A stretch of 64,000 nucleotides of DNA from Perilla frutescens (lineage: Eukaryota > Streptophyta > Magnoliopsida > Lamiales > Lamiaceae), in assembly GCA_026008535.1 (NCBI GenBank), contig BRKX01000007.1:57153001-57217000 (forward strand), read 5' to 3'. Position numbers and translations under genes: made by a program. Positions 9,937 through 20,716 of this stretch are shown here, piece by piece (position 1 is the first letter of the stretch; every line of letters begins with the position of its first letter). The notes beneath the pieces were generated by a model. The model was given only the letters and a program-made list of their open reading frames with translations. It was not told the origin of the DNA and searched no databases.

Positions 9937-12594
9937 TCAAACTGCGCTACCGGGTCTGCATCTCACTCCCATTTTCTCCACGTGACCATCAAAGGTCTTA
10001 GCCGCCAGGCTCTTCGTGAATGGATCAGCTAGGTTGTCCTCAGATGCAATCTTGACCACCACCACGTCTCCTCTCTTAGCGATTTCTCGTATAAGATGGT
10101 ACTTTCTCTCTATGTGTTTACTTGCCTTGTGGGCTCTGGGTTCCTTCGAATTTGCTACTGCACCAGAGTTATCACAGTATATCGTCATAGTCTTAGGCAA
10201 ATCAGGAACCACGCCCAAGCCCACTAGGAACCCGCAGAGCCAGACAGCCTCTTTTGCAGCCTCAGAGGCAGCTACATACTCAGCTTCCATGGTGGAATCC
10301 GCAATGCATTTCTGCTTAATGCTCCTCCATGCGATGGCTCCACCTCCTAGTGTAAACACATAGCCCGAGGTAGACTTACTCTGATCTTTGTCGGATTGAA
10401 AATCTGAGTCCGTGTAATCCAAAGGTACTAGACTATCAGAGCGGAAAAGCAATATATAATCTCGAGTCCTTTTAAGGTACTTGAGAATGTTTTTGACCGC
10501 AGTCCAGTGACCTTGTCCAGGGTTACACTGATATCTGCTTACCATGCCAACGGCATAGCATATATCAGGCTTAGTGCATAGCATAGCATACATCAAACTT
10601 CCCACAGCCGAAGCATATGGTACTTTCTTCATTTCCTCTATCTCAGACTGTGTTTGGGGACACATTTCCTTGGATAGATGAATTCCATGCCTGTAAGGTA
10701 TAAAACCTTTCTTGGAATCTTGCATGCCAAATCTAGCTAGCACTGTATCGATATAAGTCACCTGGGACAGACATAACATCCTTTTCTGGTGATCTCGAAT
10801 GATCTTGATGCCAAGGACATGTCTGGCTTCACCCAGATCCTTCATATCAAACTGCTCGGACAGCCACACCCTAATGTTTGACAATGTCTTCTTACTGTTT
10901 CCAATAAGCAAGATGTCATCAACATAAAGTACGAGGAATGCCACCACGTTTCCGTCACATTTCTTGTACACACAGCTCTCATCCGGACTTTGCACGAATC
11001 CATATGACTGGATAACCTCGTCAAATCGGATGTTCCAAGACCTCGATGCCTGCTTAGGTCCATAAATGGATCTCTTAAGCTTACACACCAAGTGCTCTTG
11101 GCCCTTAGCAATGAATCCCTCTGGTTGTTTCATGTGAATGTTTTCCTCAAGACTTCCGTTTAGGAAAGCTGTCTTGACATCCATCTGCCAGATCTCATAA
11201 TCCAAATAAGCGGCAATAGACAAAAGAATCCGGATTGACTTAAGCATGGCTACCGGCGAAAAGGTTTCCTCATAATCGATCCCTTCTTTCTGAGTATACC
11301 CTTTTGCCTCCAATCTAGCTTTGAAGGTTTCAACCTTCCCATCAGATCCTCTCTTGCACTTGTAGACCCACTTACAGCCAATGGATTTTACCCCATCTAG
11401 TGGTTCTACAAGTTTCCAGACTTGATTGTGATCCATAGATCCAATCTCGGACTCCATTGCAGTTTTCCAAGAATCTGCATCTTTATCTCGAATTGCCTCG
11501 TCATAGGTCCTGAGATCCAATTCATTGAGACCCTCTGGGAAATCTAAAGCCTCTCCCAGACCAATGAATCTATCAGGTTGGTGTACAACCCTCCCACTGC
11601 GACGAGGCAGTTCCTGTACTTCTATGACACGTTGTGCAGTGTTTGGTGGTTCCTCTTCTTGTACAACTGGTGTAGGATTCGTTTCTTCCCTTAACTCCTC
11701 AAGGATAACGTGACTCCTTGGTTTGTGGTTTATGACATAGTCTTCCTCTAAGAATCGAGCATTGGTGCTAACAATGATCTTCTGATCCTTAGGACTATAA
11801 AATAAACCATCTTTTGTTCCTCTAAGATATCCAACGAACAGCCTTACATCAGTACGAGGAGCCAGCTTATCAGCTTCCTTGTCCAACACGTGTGCTGGGC
11901 TACCCCAAATCCGAATATGGTTCAAACTGGGCTTTCGTCCAGTCCATAGTTCTGTAGGTGTAGCAGGAACTGATTTTGATGGAACCAAGTTAAGAATATA
12001 GGCTTCCGTTTCCAGGGCATATCCCCAGAACGAAATGGGCAACTCAGAATAACTCATCATCGATCTAACCATCTCTAACAATGTACGATTCCTTCTTTTT
12101 TCCGCCACGCCATTCTGCTGTGGCGTTCCAGGCACCGTCAACTGGGATGTAATCCCACTCTCTGCCATGTAATCCCTAAATTTGCTTGAGAGGTACTCGC
12201 CACCACAATCAGAACGTAGTGACTTGATACTTCTGCCTGTTCGTTTCTCCGCTTCCGCCTTAAACTCTTTGAATTTCTCAAAGCATTCAGACTTGCGACG
12301 TAACAGGTAGATATAACCGTATCTAGAGTAATCATCAATGAGAGTGATGAAATACTCGAACCCTTCTCGAGTTTGAACTGACATAGGGCCGCATAGGTCA
12401 GAGTGAATCAAATCCAATAGCCCTTCGGATCTATTTCCTTTCGACTGGAAAGGACGCTTGGTCATTTTACCTTCCAAATAGGATTCACACAAAGGAAACG
12501 ATTCCAGTACCAAAGAAGATAATGGTCCATCATTTACAAGCCTTTGTATCCTCTTAAGATTAATGTGACCTAGCCTTAGATGCCAAAGATTGGT
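9937..12594 (-). CDS. Copia-A pol: pre-integrase end, integrase, reverse transcriptase, RNase H
   Basis: An open frame of more than 858 codons, with no internal stop. It begins in the GAG_pre-integrase motif (LWHLRLGHINLKR, about 12590) without a start codon of its own. Next comes the integrase core: HSDLCGP with the first Asp, LRSDCGGEYL with the second, and NGVAEKRRNRTLLEMV with the Glu. The copia RT follows (WKTAMESEIGSM; MDVKTAFLNG; catalytic YVDDILLIG), then RNase H (EAEYVAASEAAKEAVWL and YCDNSGA) and the C-terminal NLADPFTKSL. It is the best-preserved frame in the window, suggesting a young insertion. Protease and gag are absent, so any product would be a truncated polyprotein. Confidence 0.93.
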   Translation of the reverse strand, partial: TNLWHLRLGHINLKRIQRLVNDGPLSSLVLESFPLCESYLEGKMTKRPFQSKGNRSEGLLDLIHSDLCGPMSVQTREGFEYFITLIDDYSRYGYIYLLRRKSECFEKFKEFKAEAEKRTGRSIKSLRSDCGGEYLSSKFRDYMAESGITSQLTVPGTPQQNGVAEKRRNRTLLEMVRSMMSYSELPISFWGYALETEAYILNLVPSKSVPATPTELWTGRKPSLNHIRIWGSPAHVLDKEADKLAPRTDVRLFVGYLRGTKDGLFYSPKDQKIIVSTNARFLEEDYVINHKPRSHVILEELREETNPTPVVQEEEPPNTAQRVIEVQELPRRSGRVVHQPDRFIGLGEALDFPEGLNELDLRTYDEAIRDKDADSWKTAMESEIGSMDHNQVWKLVEPLDGVKSIGCKWVYKCKRGSDGKVETFKARLEAKGYTQKEGIDYEETFSPVAMLKSIRILLSIAAYLDYEIWQMDVKTAFLNGSLEENIHMKQPEGFIAKGQEHLVCKLKRSIYGPKQASRSWNIRFDEVIQSYGFVQSPDESCVYKKCDGNVVAFLVLYVDDILLIGNSKKTLSNIRVWLSEQFDMKDLGEARHVLGIKIIRDHQKRMLCLSQVTYIDTVLARFGMQDSKKGFIPYRHGIHLSKEMCPQTQSEIEEMKKVPYASAVGSLMYAMLCTKPDICYAVGMVSRYQCNPGQGHWTAVKNILKYLKRTRDYILLFRSDSLVPLDYTDSDFQSDKDQSKSTSGYVFTLGGGAIAWRSIKQKCIADSTMEAEYVAASEAAKEAVWLCGFLVGLGVVPDLPKTMTIYCDNSGAVANSKEPRAHKASKHIERKYHLIREIAKRGDVVVVKIASEDNLADPFTKSLAAKTFDGHVEKMGVRCRPGSAV

Positions 12595-12775
12595 TTTTTT
12601 CTCTTGTTAGGGTTTATGATTGATGTATTCAACAGTTGTCTTTGCGTAGTGTTTTTAGTTGGTTTAAGAAAGTATAAGTGTCCATCCAATGTGCCAGAAC
12701 AGATAAAATGTTTACCACTAAAGATAACTACTTTGTTATCAAAAGAAACAGAATATCCATCCATAAAGCTGGAGA
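12595..12775 (-). pseudogene. Copia-A pre-integrase remnant
   Basis: The minus strand reads MDGYSVSFDNKVVIFSGK and NTTQRQLLNTSIINPNKRK, homologous to the better-preserved stretch at 59370-59540 in Copia-E. It is joined to the next segment by a small deletion that shifts the frame. It ends abruptly at about 12775, where Gypsy-1 gag sequence begins. Confidence 0.8.
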
Positions 12776-13040
12776 GATTTATACAACTTAGACAGGGAAA
12801 CATGATAGTTGGAGACTATATTCAAAATTTTGAACAATTGTCTAGGTTGCGACACATATGATTAACACTAAGGCACTTAAAGCTGAGAGATTTCTTGAAG
12901 GGTTGAAGCCAGAACTGTATAGAGATGTGAGTATGACAGGAGTTCAAGGAGCAACATACTCACAAATTGCCGAATGAGCTTTAGTTGCTGAACAAGCTGA
13001 ACTCAGGATCTTTCGTGCTCAAGAAATGCGACGTCAGCTT
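12776..13040 (+). repeat. Second copy of Gypsy-1 gag segment
   Basis: Near-identical to 8149-8414, with very few differences seen. It ends in the same AGCTT before the same LTR start. It shares the Gypsy-1 gag stops. It marks a local duplication rather than an independent gag. Confidence 0.93.
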
Positions 13041-14486
13041 TGTTGGGGTTTTTTCGAATTAAACCACCGCAGGATCATTTGGTTGTTCATTAATCCGTAT
13101 TCATGAAAATCATAATTTTATGTAACATGCATGTTTATCACAGTCTAATCAAAAAGCATGCAAAGCAGATTCGAATCTAATAAAGCGGAAGACATAGAAA
13201 CGAATCTACTTACAAATCGATAGACGGTCTGTGGACAAGATTAAAGATCTAATCTTGCTGTTGAATGAGCACAGTAATTGCGCCACCTATGACCTCAAAA
13301 TCGTCCACCACAGTATTCCACTCCAAGATCTTCTGTTGTATTCCCGGACTATATCTAGATTCTGAGTGGGTTGAAATCTACTAGATAGAATTGTGAAATC
13401 TATGGATAACTTTGAGAGACTAAGAGGGGCTGATTTCCTATGAATAAAATCATAAAATTTCGTGCCCCCCTCCCCTTATATATAGGGAGGAGCGAAATTT
13501 CATGTTCCAACCCTACTGGGCTTGGGTCTCTATCTCAAGTTCAATATCCAGTCCACTATCAGTCAATTGGGCTACAACAGGGATCTAGAAGAATATTAAA
13601 TTGGCCCACTAATTTATTTAATATCTAATATCCAATAAACCTAGGATATAATTAAATAAATTAAGTTTTACTTTTATTCCACTAAAGAAGTAAAACTGAC
13701 CTACCAATTTAATACATATTTACGAATATGCTTTCTCCTTTAGTCCAGTCATTCCCCGTGTTTAAGATATAATGTTCATTAATTAATTATGTAAGCCTCT
13801 GACAGCTATAATTAATTAACATCTAAAACCTTGAGTAGTACCACACAAGCTTTATTCATGTACGGAATAAATTCCACCTGCAGGGTTTCAACATGAACTT
13901 GTGCTTCCTCAAGAGAACATCATCAACCTGGCGCACCAGGACACAGTGCTCATGCATACTTCTCGAGACATCATGTATACATTGTTATTACCCAAGATAT
14001 CGAATTTGATCTACGAAAAGATCTCACCCATTGATAAATCAAAGTAATAAACAACGCACACATATGCTCGCCAATATCACATGAGTTCAGAACCCAAACT
14101 CTGTGGATCTTTATTCTCTCAGTAACTGGGTCACAGACAGAGAATAGTATCCTATCGTGATCCTCCTCAATACACTAACTAGTGTACTAGAATAATCAGT
14201 TAGTCAAGATAAACTAACTTATCAGATTATTCTACGGTGTACCGATGGTGTGTTCAGGACCATCTAAGCCGTGAGCTCTTTAATACATTACAAGGTTCTA
14301 ATGATATGATCTTACCGTGTGACTCCCCACACCATATCATCTACAATGTAAGTATATGGAACATTGCATAAAACAATTATAGAACATAATCTAAATGCAA
14401 ACAGTGACTGCAATAACTTTCATTTCATATCATCATATCATCAGAAAAGTATACAAAGACAAGTCTTCCAGTATACAAAACTAACA
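13041..14486 (-). repeat. Copia-A right LTR
   Basis: Full-length partner of 8415-9859 with scattered substitutions. In element orientation it stands where the 5' LTR should be, but no primer-binding site or gag leader follows on its left; the duplicated gag segment does. Gypsy-1 gag resumes at 14487. Confidence 0.93.
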
Positions 14487-15689
14487 ACCTTAGGCAAGGA
14501 CAAGGACAAGGTCAAAGGTGGGCTGGAGGTGAAAGAAGGACACAATCTCAGGGCCAGAGACCGAAGTTTCAACCAAGACAGGGGCAGCAATCATGGGATC
14601 AAAACAAACGCCAATGAATAGATCAGAGTAAGGCACCTACAGTGCAACCTACATGCCCAGCATGCGGTGAACAACACTTAGGAAGATGTTATGCATAATC
14701 TCGTAACTGTTTCAAGTGTGGAAAACCTGGTCATGTTGTCAAAGCTTGCCCCAAGTCCAATCCTACTGCACAGAAGAAGGTGCCAGCTAGAGCATTTACT
14801 ATCACTAAAGATGATGCAGAGATGAATCCATATGTTGTCACATGTAAAATTTCTATCTTTGGAATTCCAACATTTGTATTGTTTGATTCAGCAGCTATAC
14901 ATTCATTTTCATCCACTGAGTATGTGAAGAGGTTGGGTAGGATACCTGATATTGCTGTGACTAGTTATAACATAATGATACCTTCTGGTGAGTCAAAGCA
15001 AAGTAGTCAAATTTTGAGGGCTTGCTCTATTCCCATAGGAAATAGGGAATTATATGCAAATTTGATAGTTTTTGCGATGAATGACTATGTTGTCATCTTG
15101 GGAATAGATTGGTTATCAAAATATTATGCGAGTATAGACTGCAAGAAGAAGGAAGTAACATTCTAACCACCTGGAGAAAAGTCTTTTTCTTTTGTTGGGA
15201 TTCCAAAGAAACTAAAATTTCCTCTAATCTCAGCGGTGAAAGCACAAAATCTTTTAAATAAAGGATGTGAAGGGTATTTGGTAAGTGTTATGAAAGTTAA
15301 GGATAAAGGTCATTCCGTACCTAGAGAGTTACCGATTGTTCAAGAATATCTTGAAGTGTTTCCTGATGATCTTCAAGGATTACCACCTGATCGGGAGATA
15401 GAGTTCGTTATTGACCTTCATCCAGGAACCGCTCCAATATCTAGAACTCCTTATAGAATGGCACCGACTGAGTTAAAGGAATTGAAGATACAACTTCAAG
15501 ATTTACTTGAAAAAGGTTTCATAAGGCCTAGCTTTTCACCGTGAGGTGCTCTAGTTTTATTTGTTCGAAAGAAAGATGGTACTTTAAGAATGTGTATAGA
15601 TTATCGAGAACTGAATAAAGTTACGATAAAGAATAAATATCCTTTGCCCAGGATTGATGATTTGTTTGATCAGCTTCAAGGAGCATCTG
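14487..15689 (+). pseudogene. Gypsy-1 gag end, protease and first part of RT
   Basis: A Gln/Gly/Arg-rich tail is followed by a CCHC zinc knuckle (CFKCGKPGHVVKAC, about 14707-14750). The aspartic protease comes next, with the catalytic triplet changed to DSA in LFDSAAIHSFSS (about 14881-14915) and a preserved ILGIDWL. The RT start follows (LPPDREIEFVIDLHPGTAPI; RKKDGTLRMCIDYRELNKVT; PLPRIDDLFDQL). Stops include TAA after KKEVTF at about 15164 and TGA at 15542-15544, where Trp is expected. The solo LTR cuts the RT at the codon run A-S-V, and RT resumes at 18026. Confidence 0.92.
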
Positions 15690-17500
15690 TGTAACGCCCT
15701 AAACTACTCCGTTTGGCCACGTCACTCAGCATACTTATAACGTCCCAAACTACTCCGTTTGGCCACGTCACTTAACAATAATTCATTTACATGTATTTGC
15801 ATTCTCATAATAAATTGAGCAGAAGCTAGGGTTAAATAGGATAATGAGGTATAACATCATAATTCCGAATATAAAATTTCCTTCCACAATTATAACATGC
15901 CACCTATCATAATCTACCATGTCACCCAACATCGTATTTAACGGAAGCATAGAATAAACCCATCCACATCATTCATACAGTCATCTAACCTATCGGGCTC
16001 ATAGGTCTTAGACGACCCGCCCGTCTAGCACCCTAACATAACCATCACAAAATTTAGGGATTCATCGACATACATTTGCACGACGTAGGCTCCTAGGTCA
16101 ATCGACCCGCCTTTAAATCATTGACATGTTATAACAAGTTAAACATAGCATAACTATAAAAGATCGGGCTATTCCCATCCCCAATAATCGTTGATCATAA
16201 AGCAGAAAGGACGAACAATGTAATAATATTAACAATACGCATATTCAAGAGCAAGCAAAATTAAACACAAGCTTGTGGGGCTCTCTTGTGTTCACAACGC
16301 TCCTACTCGGGCTCCGACTCCTCAACCTGAAATTCATTGAATGAATGGGGTGAGTATTTAACAACATACTCAGTGGGGAACACTGCAAACAGTTATAGCT
16401 AATTGCACAAGTGAAAATATAACATATGGACTTTTCTTTACTTTGTGGAGACTAGTCTCAACCCCGTAGGGCCCAAACATCATGATGCCCCCGTTAATGA
16501 ACATCTTTATCCCTGTAGGGATGCCCGCAGACATCCTACCCCCCAGGGAGGACATTAACAGGTCTATGTTCGATCCAAAGGATCTCTGCCCCGAAGGGTC
16601 TCTTTGTCGACCCCGAAGGATCTCTTTCATTCTCTGGTCCGAAGACCCTTCATACATATACAATCAAAGCACAACAGTAACTATAACCTTACACGTGTTC
16701 ACAGTTTAGAGTTACCCCACCTCACGAGACGCTTTCAAATCTTTCTCAACCTTTGAAATACTTCTTGGCCGTGCACAAGTCATCCACCTCGAGCCCCAAC
16801 ACGTCACCTAGCACATTTCAATTTTCTTTCATTTTAGACGTCGAGTTATTTAATTAAATCATAATTTGACCAACTCAAGATATACTTTGCTTTAAGGTCT
16901 TTAAACATACCCATATACACAAATGTGGATATACAAACTCACAACGTGATTTTGGACTCAAGATACTCATTAAAAACCCCTTGAAACATTTAATCGAGCA
17001 CATTACGTGCATCCATTTAAACCACTAAAGCATAACTCAATTTAAATCATTTAAACTCACCATTTCAAACACAAACACCTTCATCCTAGAGCTCTAACAT
17101 ACTTGAAAATCAACCCCAAACAACCAACACAACACCTCCAAACAATTATCAACAATTCAAGGGTAATTATGTCAAAAATCCAAACTCTAGCAACAATGAA
17201 CCATAGGAATTCGATATAACTTCACATATAGCCTCAAGGAGATAAATAAACCATATGTTTAAGATATCAAGGCAAGAGGATCAATAAAAGTGGAAACCCT
17301 AATTTTGGTTATCAAACCCTAGTTTCCAAAACAACAAGAAATGGGTGTTTAATCCCCATGAAGGAGAGGTGTAGTGGTTACCTTTGTTGATGGTGGATGT
17401 TGATAGGATTTACTCCAAAAGATGAAGAGTTTCTTGAGAGAGAGATGGAGGAAATCGCCCAAATGGAAGTGGAGAAAATGAAGATGAAATGAATAAGTGT

Positions 17501-17512
17501 GGTATTTATAGG
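17501..17512 (-). promoter_or_regulatory. TATA box of Gypsy-2 LTR
   Basis: The minus strand reads CCTATAAATACC, placed just downstream (in LTR sense) of the GC-rich repeat block. It sets the LTR orientation. Confidence 0.7.
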
Positions 17513-17515
17513 TAG

Positions 17516-17696
17516 AGAATCCCCGGACCCGAGCGACCGCGCAGCCCCCGCGACCGTGGAACCCCTCTCTCGGCCCACGCTCCCCGCGAGCGCGCAGCCC
17601 CCGCGGGCGCGCGTCCCTCGCCAGCCCCGCGGGCGCGCAGTCTCCCGCGACCGCGCACGTCCCCGTGGGCGCGCACCTCCCGCGAGCGCGCGACAT
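17516..17696. repeat. CpG-dense minisatellite in Gypsy-2 LTR
   Basis: Imperfect repeats built on GCGCGC(T/C)CGCGGG, about five units. It is by far the most GC- and CpG-rich stretch in the window and lies immediately upstream of the LTR TATA box. Long frames here on both strands are composition artefacts. Confidence 0.75.
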
Positions 17697-18025
17697 GCCA
17701 AAAATCACCCCCTTATTTTAAACGACTCCCGAACTTAAACCACTCCATTTTCCTTTAAGCGTTAGGGTGTTCAAGGTTTTGGCAAACAAAATTAAATGCA
17801 ATAACATTCATTCATTATCATATAACTCGACACTTTAGTATTAAATTCAATCTGTGTTATACACTCAGTATAACATCACTGTGCTGTGACGTATCGGCTC
17901 AAGTAGAACAACCTGCATTAAATCAACGGCATAATACAAACATACTCACATGATTAATATTCAATTTCAACACCATTTTCCAAAAATTATAATTCATAAT
18001 TTAGAAAAAGGGACGGGGTATCACA

Positions 18026-20375
18026 ATCTGTGTTCTCGAAGATTGACTTACGTTCAGGGTACCATCAATTGAAGATAAAGGAGAAAGATGTTCCCAAAAC
18101 GGCATTCAGCACGAGGTATGGTCATTATGAGTTCTTGGTTATGCCTTTCGGACTAACCAACGCTCCTGCAGTATTTACGGATTTGATGAATAGAGTATTC
18201 AAAGACTATTTGGATAAATTTGTGATAGTCTTTATCGATGACATCCTAATATACTCTAGAAATAAAGAGGAGCATGCAGTGCATTTAAGGTCGGTGTTGG
18301 AGATGCTGAAAACCAAACAATTGTATGCAAAATTCAAGAAGTGTGAATTTTGGTTAGACCAAGTGATATTCTTGGGACATGTCATATCAGGTATGGGAAT
18401 ATCGGTGGATCCAAGCAAAGTTGAAGCCATAAATAATTGGCCTCAGCCAACAAATCCTTAAGAAGTACGTAGTTTTCTCGGCCTTGCGGGATACTATCGT
18501 AGATTTGTTGAAGGATTCTCAAAGATTGCCTCTCCTATGACACAGTTAACTAGAAAAAGTGTGGCATTTAAATGGACGGAAGCTTGTGAGCAAAGTTTTC
18601 AGGATTTAAAGAAAAGGTTAACAACGGCACCAATTCTATCAATTCCAATTGGCACTGGAGGTTTTGTGGTGTATAGTGATGCCTCAAAGAATGGTCTAGG
18701 TTGCGTATTGATGCAAAATGGCAAGGTAATAGCATACGCATCCAGACAATTGAAGGAGTATGAGAAAAATTATCCAACACATGATTTGGAGTTCGCTGCA
18801 GTGGTAGTCGCACTGAAAATTTGGAGGTATTATCTTTATGGAGAACGTTGTGAAATATATACTGATCACAAGAGTTTAAAATATTTCTTCACCCAGAAAG
18901 AGTTGAACATGAGACAAAGAAGATGGTTAGAGTTGGTGAAAGATTATGACTGTGTGATCAATTATCATCCTGGCAAAGCTAATGTAGTAGTTGACGCTTT
19001 AAGTAGGAAATCCATTCAAGGTGGAATAACTACAACCATAAGGTCTATGCAGAAATAAGAGTTAGTCGACTTGCAGAAGATGGGTGTGGAAGTCTTAGAC
19101 CATGAACTAGTTGAAGCTAAGTTGACAGCTTTGACAATTTGACCCACCTTAATTGACAAGATACGAGAAGGTTAACCAAATGATGAGTACTTAGATAAAG
19201 AAATAAAGAAGGTCATATCAGGGGTACGTTCTGACTTTACATTATCTGAAGATGGTGTGTTATGCTTTAAAAGTCGAATTTGTGTACCTGATAAGAAGGA
19301 AACCCGAGAAGAAATTTTGAAGGAGGCACATTCAACGCCGTATTCAGTCCATCCTGGTGCTACTAAGATGTATAGAGATTTGAGAATGCATTATTGGTGG
19401 CCAGGTCTGAAAAGAGATTTCGCTCAGCATGTTGAACAATGCTTAACATTTCAGCAGATAAAAGCAGAACACCAAAGACCAGCAGGAACTTTGCAGCCAC
19501 TGCTAATTCCAGAATGGAAATGGGAGAGAATCACAATGGATTTTGTGGTAGGATTACCAAAAACAGTGAAAGGTCATGATGCTATTTGGGTTGTAATTGA
19601 CCGATTAACAAAATCAGCTCATTTTCTTCCTATCTCGTCAACTTACCCTATGGATCGCTTGGCTTAGATATATATACAAGAAATAGTGAGACTTCATGGA
19701 GTACCTTTATCAATTGTTTCTGACAGAGATCCAAGATTCTTATCTACTTTTTGGAAAAGTTTGCAGAGGGCTCTGGGGACACAATTATCTTTCAGCACTG
19801 CATATCATCCGCAGACTAATGGGCAATCAGAACGAATGATACAAACCTTGGAAGATATGCTTAGAGCATGTGTTCTAGATTTTCATGGTCAGTGGAGCAA
19901 GTTTTTACCTTTGATTGAATTTTCATATAATAACAGCTATCAATCTACCATTGGAATGGCGCCCTATGAGGCATTGTATGGAAGGAAGTGTAGATCGCTA
20001 GTTCATTGGGATGAGGTTGGAAAAAGAAAACTTTTGGGTCCAGATATGGTTCAAGAGATGGTTGAAGCTGTATCACAAATCAGAAACAGAATGAAAACTG
20101 CCCAGAATCGACAAAAGAGTTATGCGGATCAGGGAAGAAGAGTGCTGGAGTTTGGAATAGGAGATCAAGTGTTTCTAAAAGATACACCAGTACAGTTGAA
20201 AGAAGATTTGAGTTACAAAGAGATATCAGTTAAGATTCTTCTTCGAGAGGTAAAGCAACTTAAAAATAAAAGCATCCCGTTAGTTAAAGTATTGTGGAGA
20301 AATCAATTGGTAGAAGAGGCTATATGGGAAAGAGAAGAAGAAATAAGAGCTAAGTACCCAGAACTATTCAGGTAA
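18026..20375 (+). pseudogene. Gypsy-1 RT end, RNase H, integrase and chromodomain-like remnant
   Basis: RT resumes with FSKIDLRSGYHQLKI and the catalytic VFIDDILIYS (about 18220-18255). RNase H follows (VVYSDASKNGLGCVLMQ; LEFAAVVVALKIWRYYLYG; YTDHKSLKYF), then integrase: an HHCC finger whose second Cys is Phe (CLTFQQIK), the core MDFVVGLPK...DRLTKSAHFLP, and YHPQTNGQSERMIQTLEDML. The end is LVKVLWRNQLVEEAIWEREE. Stops are at 18460-18462, 19056-19058, 19140-19142, 19173-19175 and 19665-19667. Near 20180, GDQVFLK runs directly into PVQLKEDLSY, skipping the roughly 60-residue stretch that the related frame at 63208-63747 retains. Confidence 0.93.
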
Positions 20376-20391
20376 GTAAAATTTCGAGGAC

Positions 20392-20415
20392 GAAATTTTT
20401 ATAAGGGGGGAAGGA
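20392..20415 (+). other. Gypsy-1 polypurine tract
   Basis: The run ends ATAAGGGGGGAAGGA directly before the TG of the 3' LTR. It follows the GAGGACGAAATTTTT stretch that usually precedes this tract in chromoviruses. Confidence 0.9.
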
Positions 20416-20683
20416 TGTAGTAACCGAGCCTCTCACTATTTAATGGTCATCTTGATATACATCTAATATGTCTATTGTGCTTATTTTCATACCAATTGCA
20501 TTTATATAGATATATATGCGCCAACTTGACTATGTCTATTCACCAATTTGATATATTTATAAATCTAGATTTAATTTCTATTAACCAAAGATAGTATTTA
20601 CAAATATAACAAATGTGTGCGTGTGTGTGTTCCAATTAAACTATAATACTTTAAATGGATCTATTTGAAAAATAATATTATAT

Positions 20684-20716
<33 letters not shown>

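Larger units (their letters stand above)
8415..14486 (-). mobile_element. Copia-A: rearranged Ty1/copia element inside Gypsy-1 gag
   Basis: Two LTRs (1445 and 1446 bp) flank a minus-strand pol frame. The 5-base flanks are AGCTT (8410-8414) and ACCTT (14487-14491), one mismatch apart, in line with a target duplication. The element lacks gag, protease and part of the pre-integrase domain. In their place, 12776-13040 is a second copy of the Gypsy-1 gag that precedes the insertion site. The layout is gag/LTR/truncated internal/gag copy/LTR/gag, best explained by recombination within the locus. It cannot be autonomous. Confidence 0.92.
15690..18025 (-). mobile_element. Gypsy-2 solo LTR inside Gypsy-1 RT
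   Basis: A 2336-bp unit, TGTAACGCCC...GGTATCACA on the plus strand, with a perfect 5-bp duplication ATCTG at 15685-15689 and 18026-18030. It has no internal domain and no second LTR, so it is a solo LTR. Orientation is minus, from the TATA box at 17501-17512. The plus-left end holds two copies of a roughly 50-bp block (AACTACTCCGTTTGGCCACG, at about 15703 and 15750). Short GC-rich repeats lie at 16440-16650 and 17516-17696, and a TGAGTAT/ATACTCA hairpin at 16351-16372. Confidence 0.93.

Noticed and set aside
17349..17738. Overlapping Arg/Ala/Pro-rich open frames on both strands
   Set aside because: They arise from the CpG-rich minisatellite in the Gypsy-2 LTR. Low complexity on both strands, no start context, no domain.
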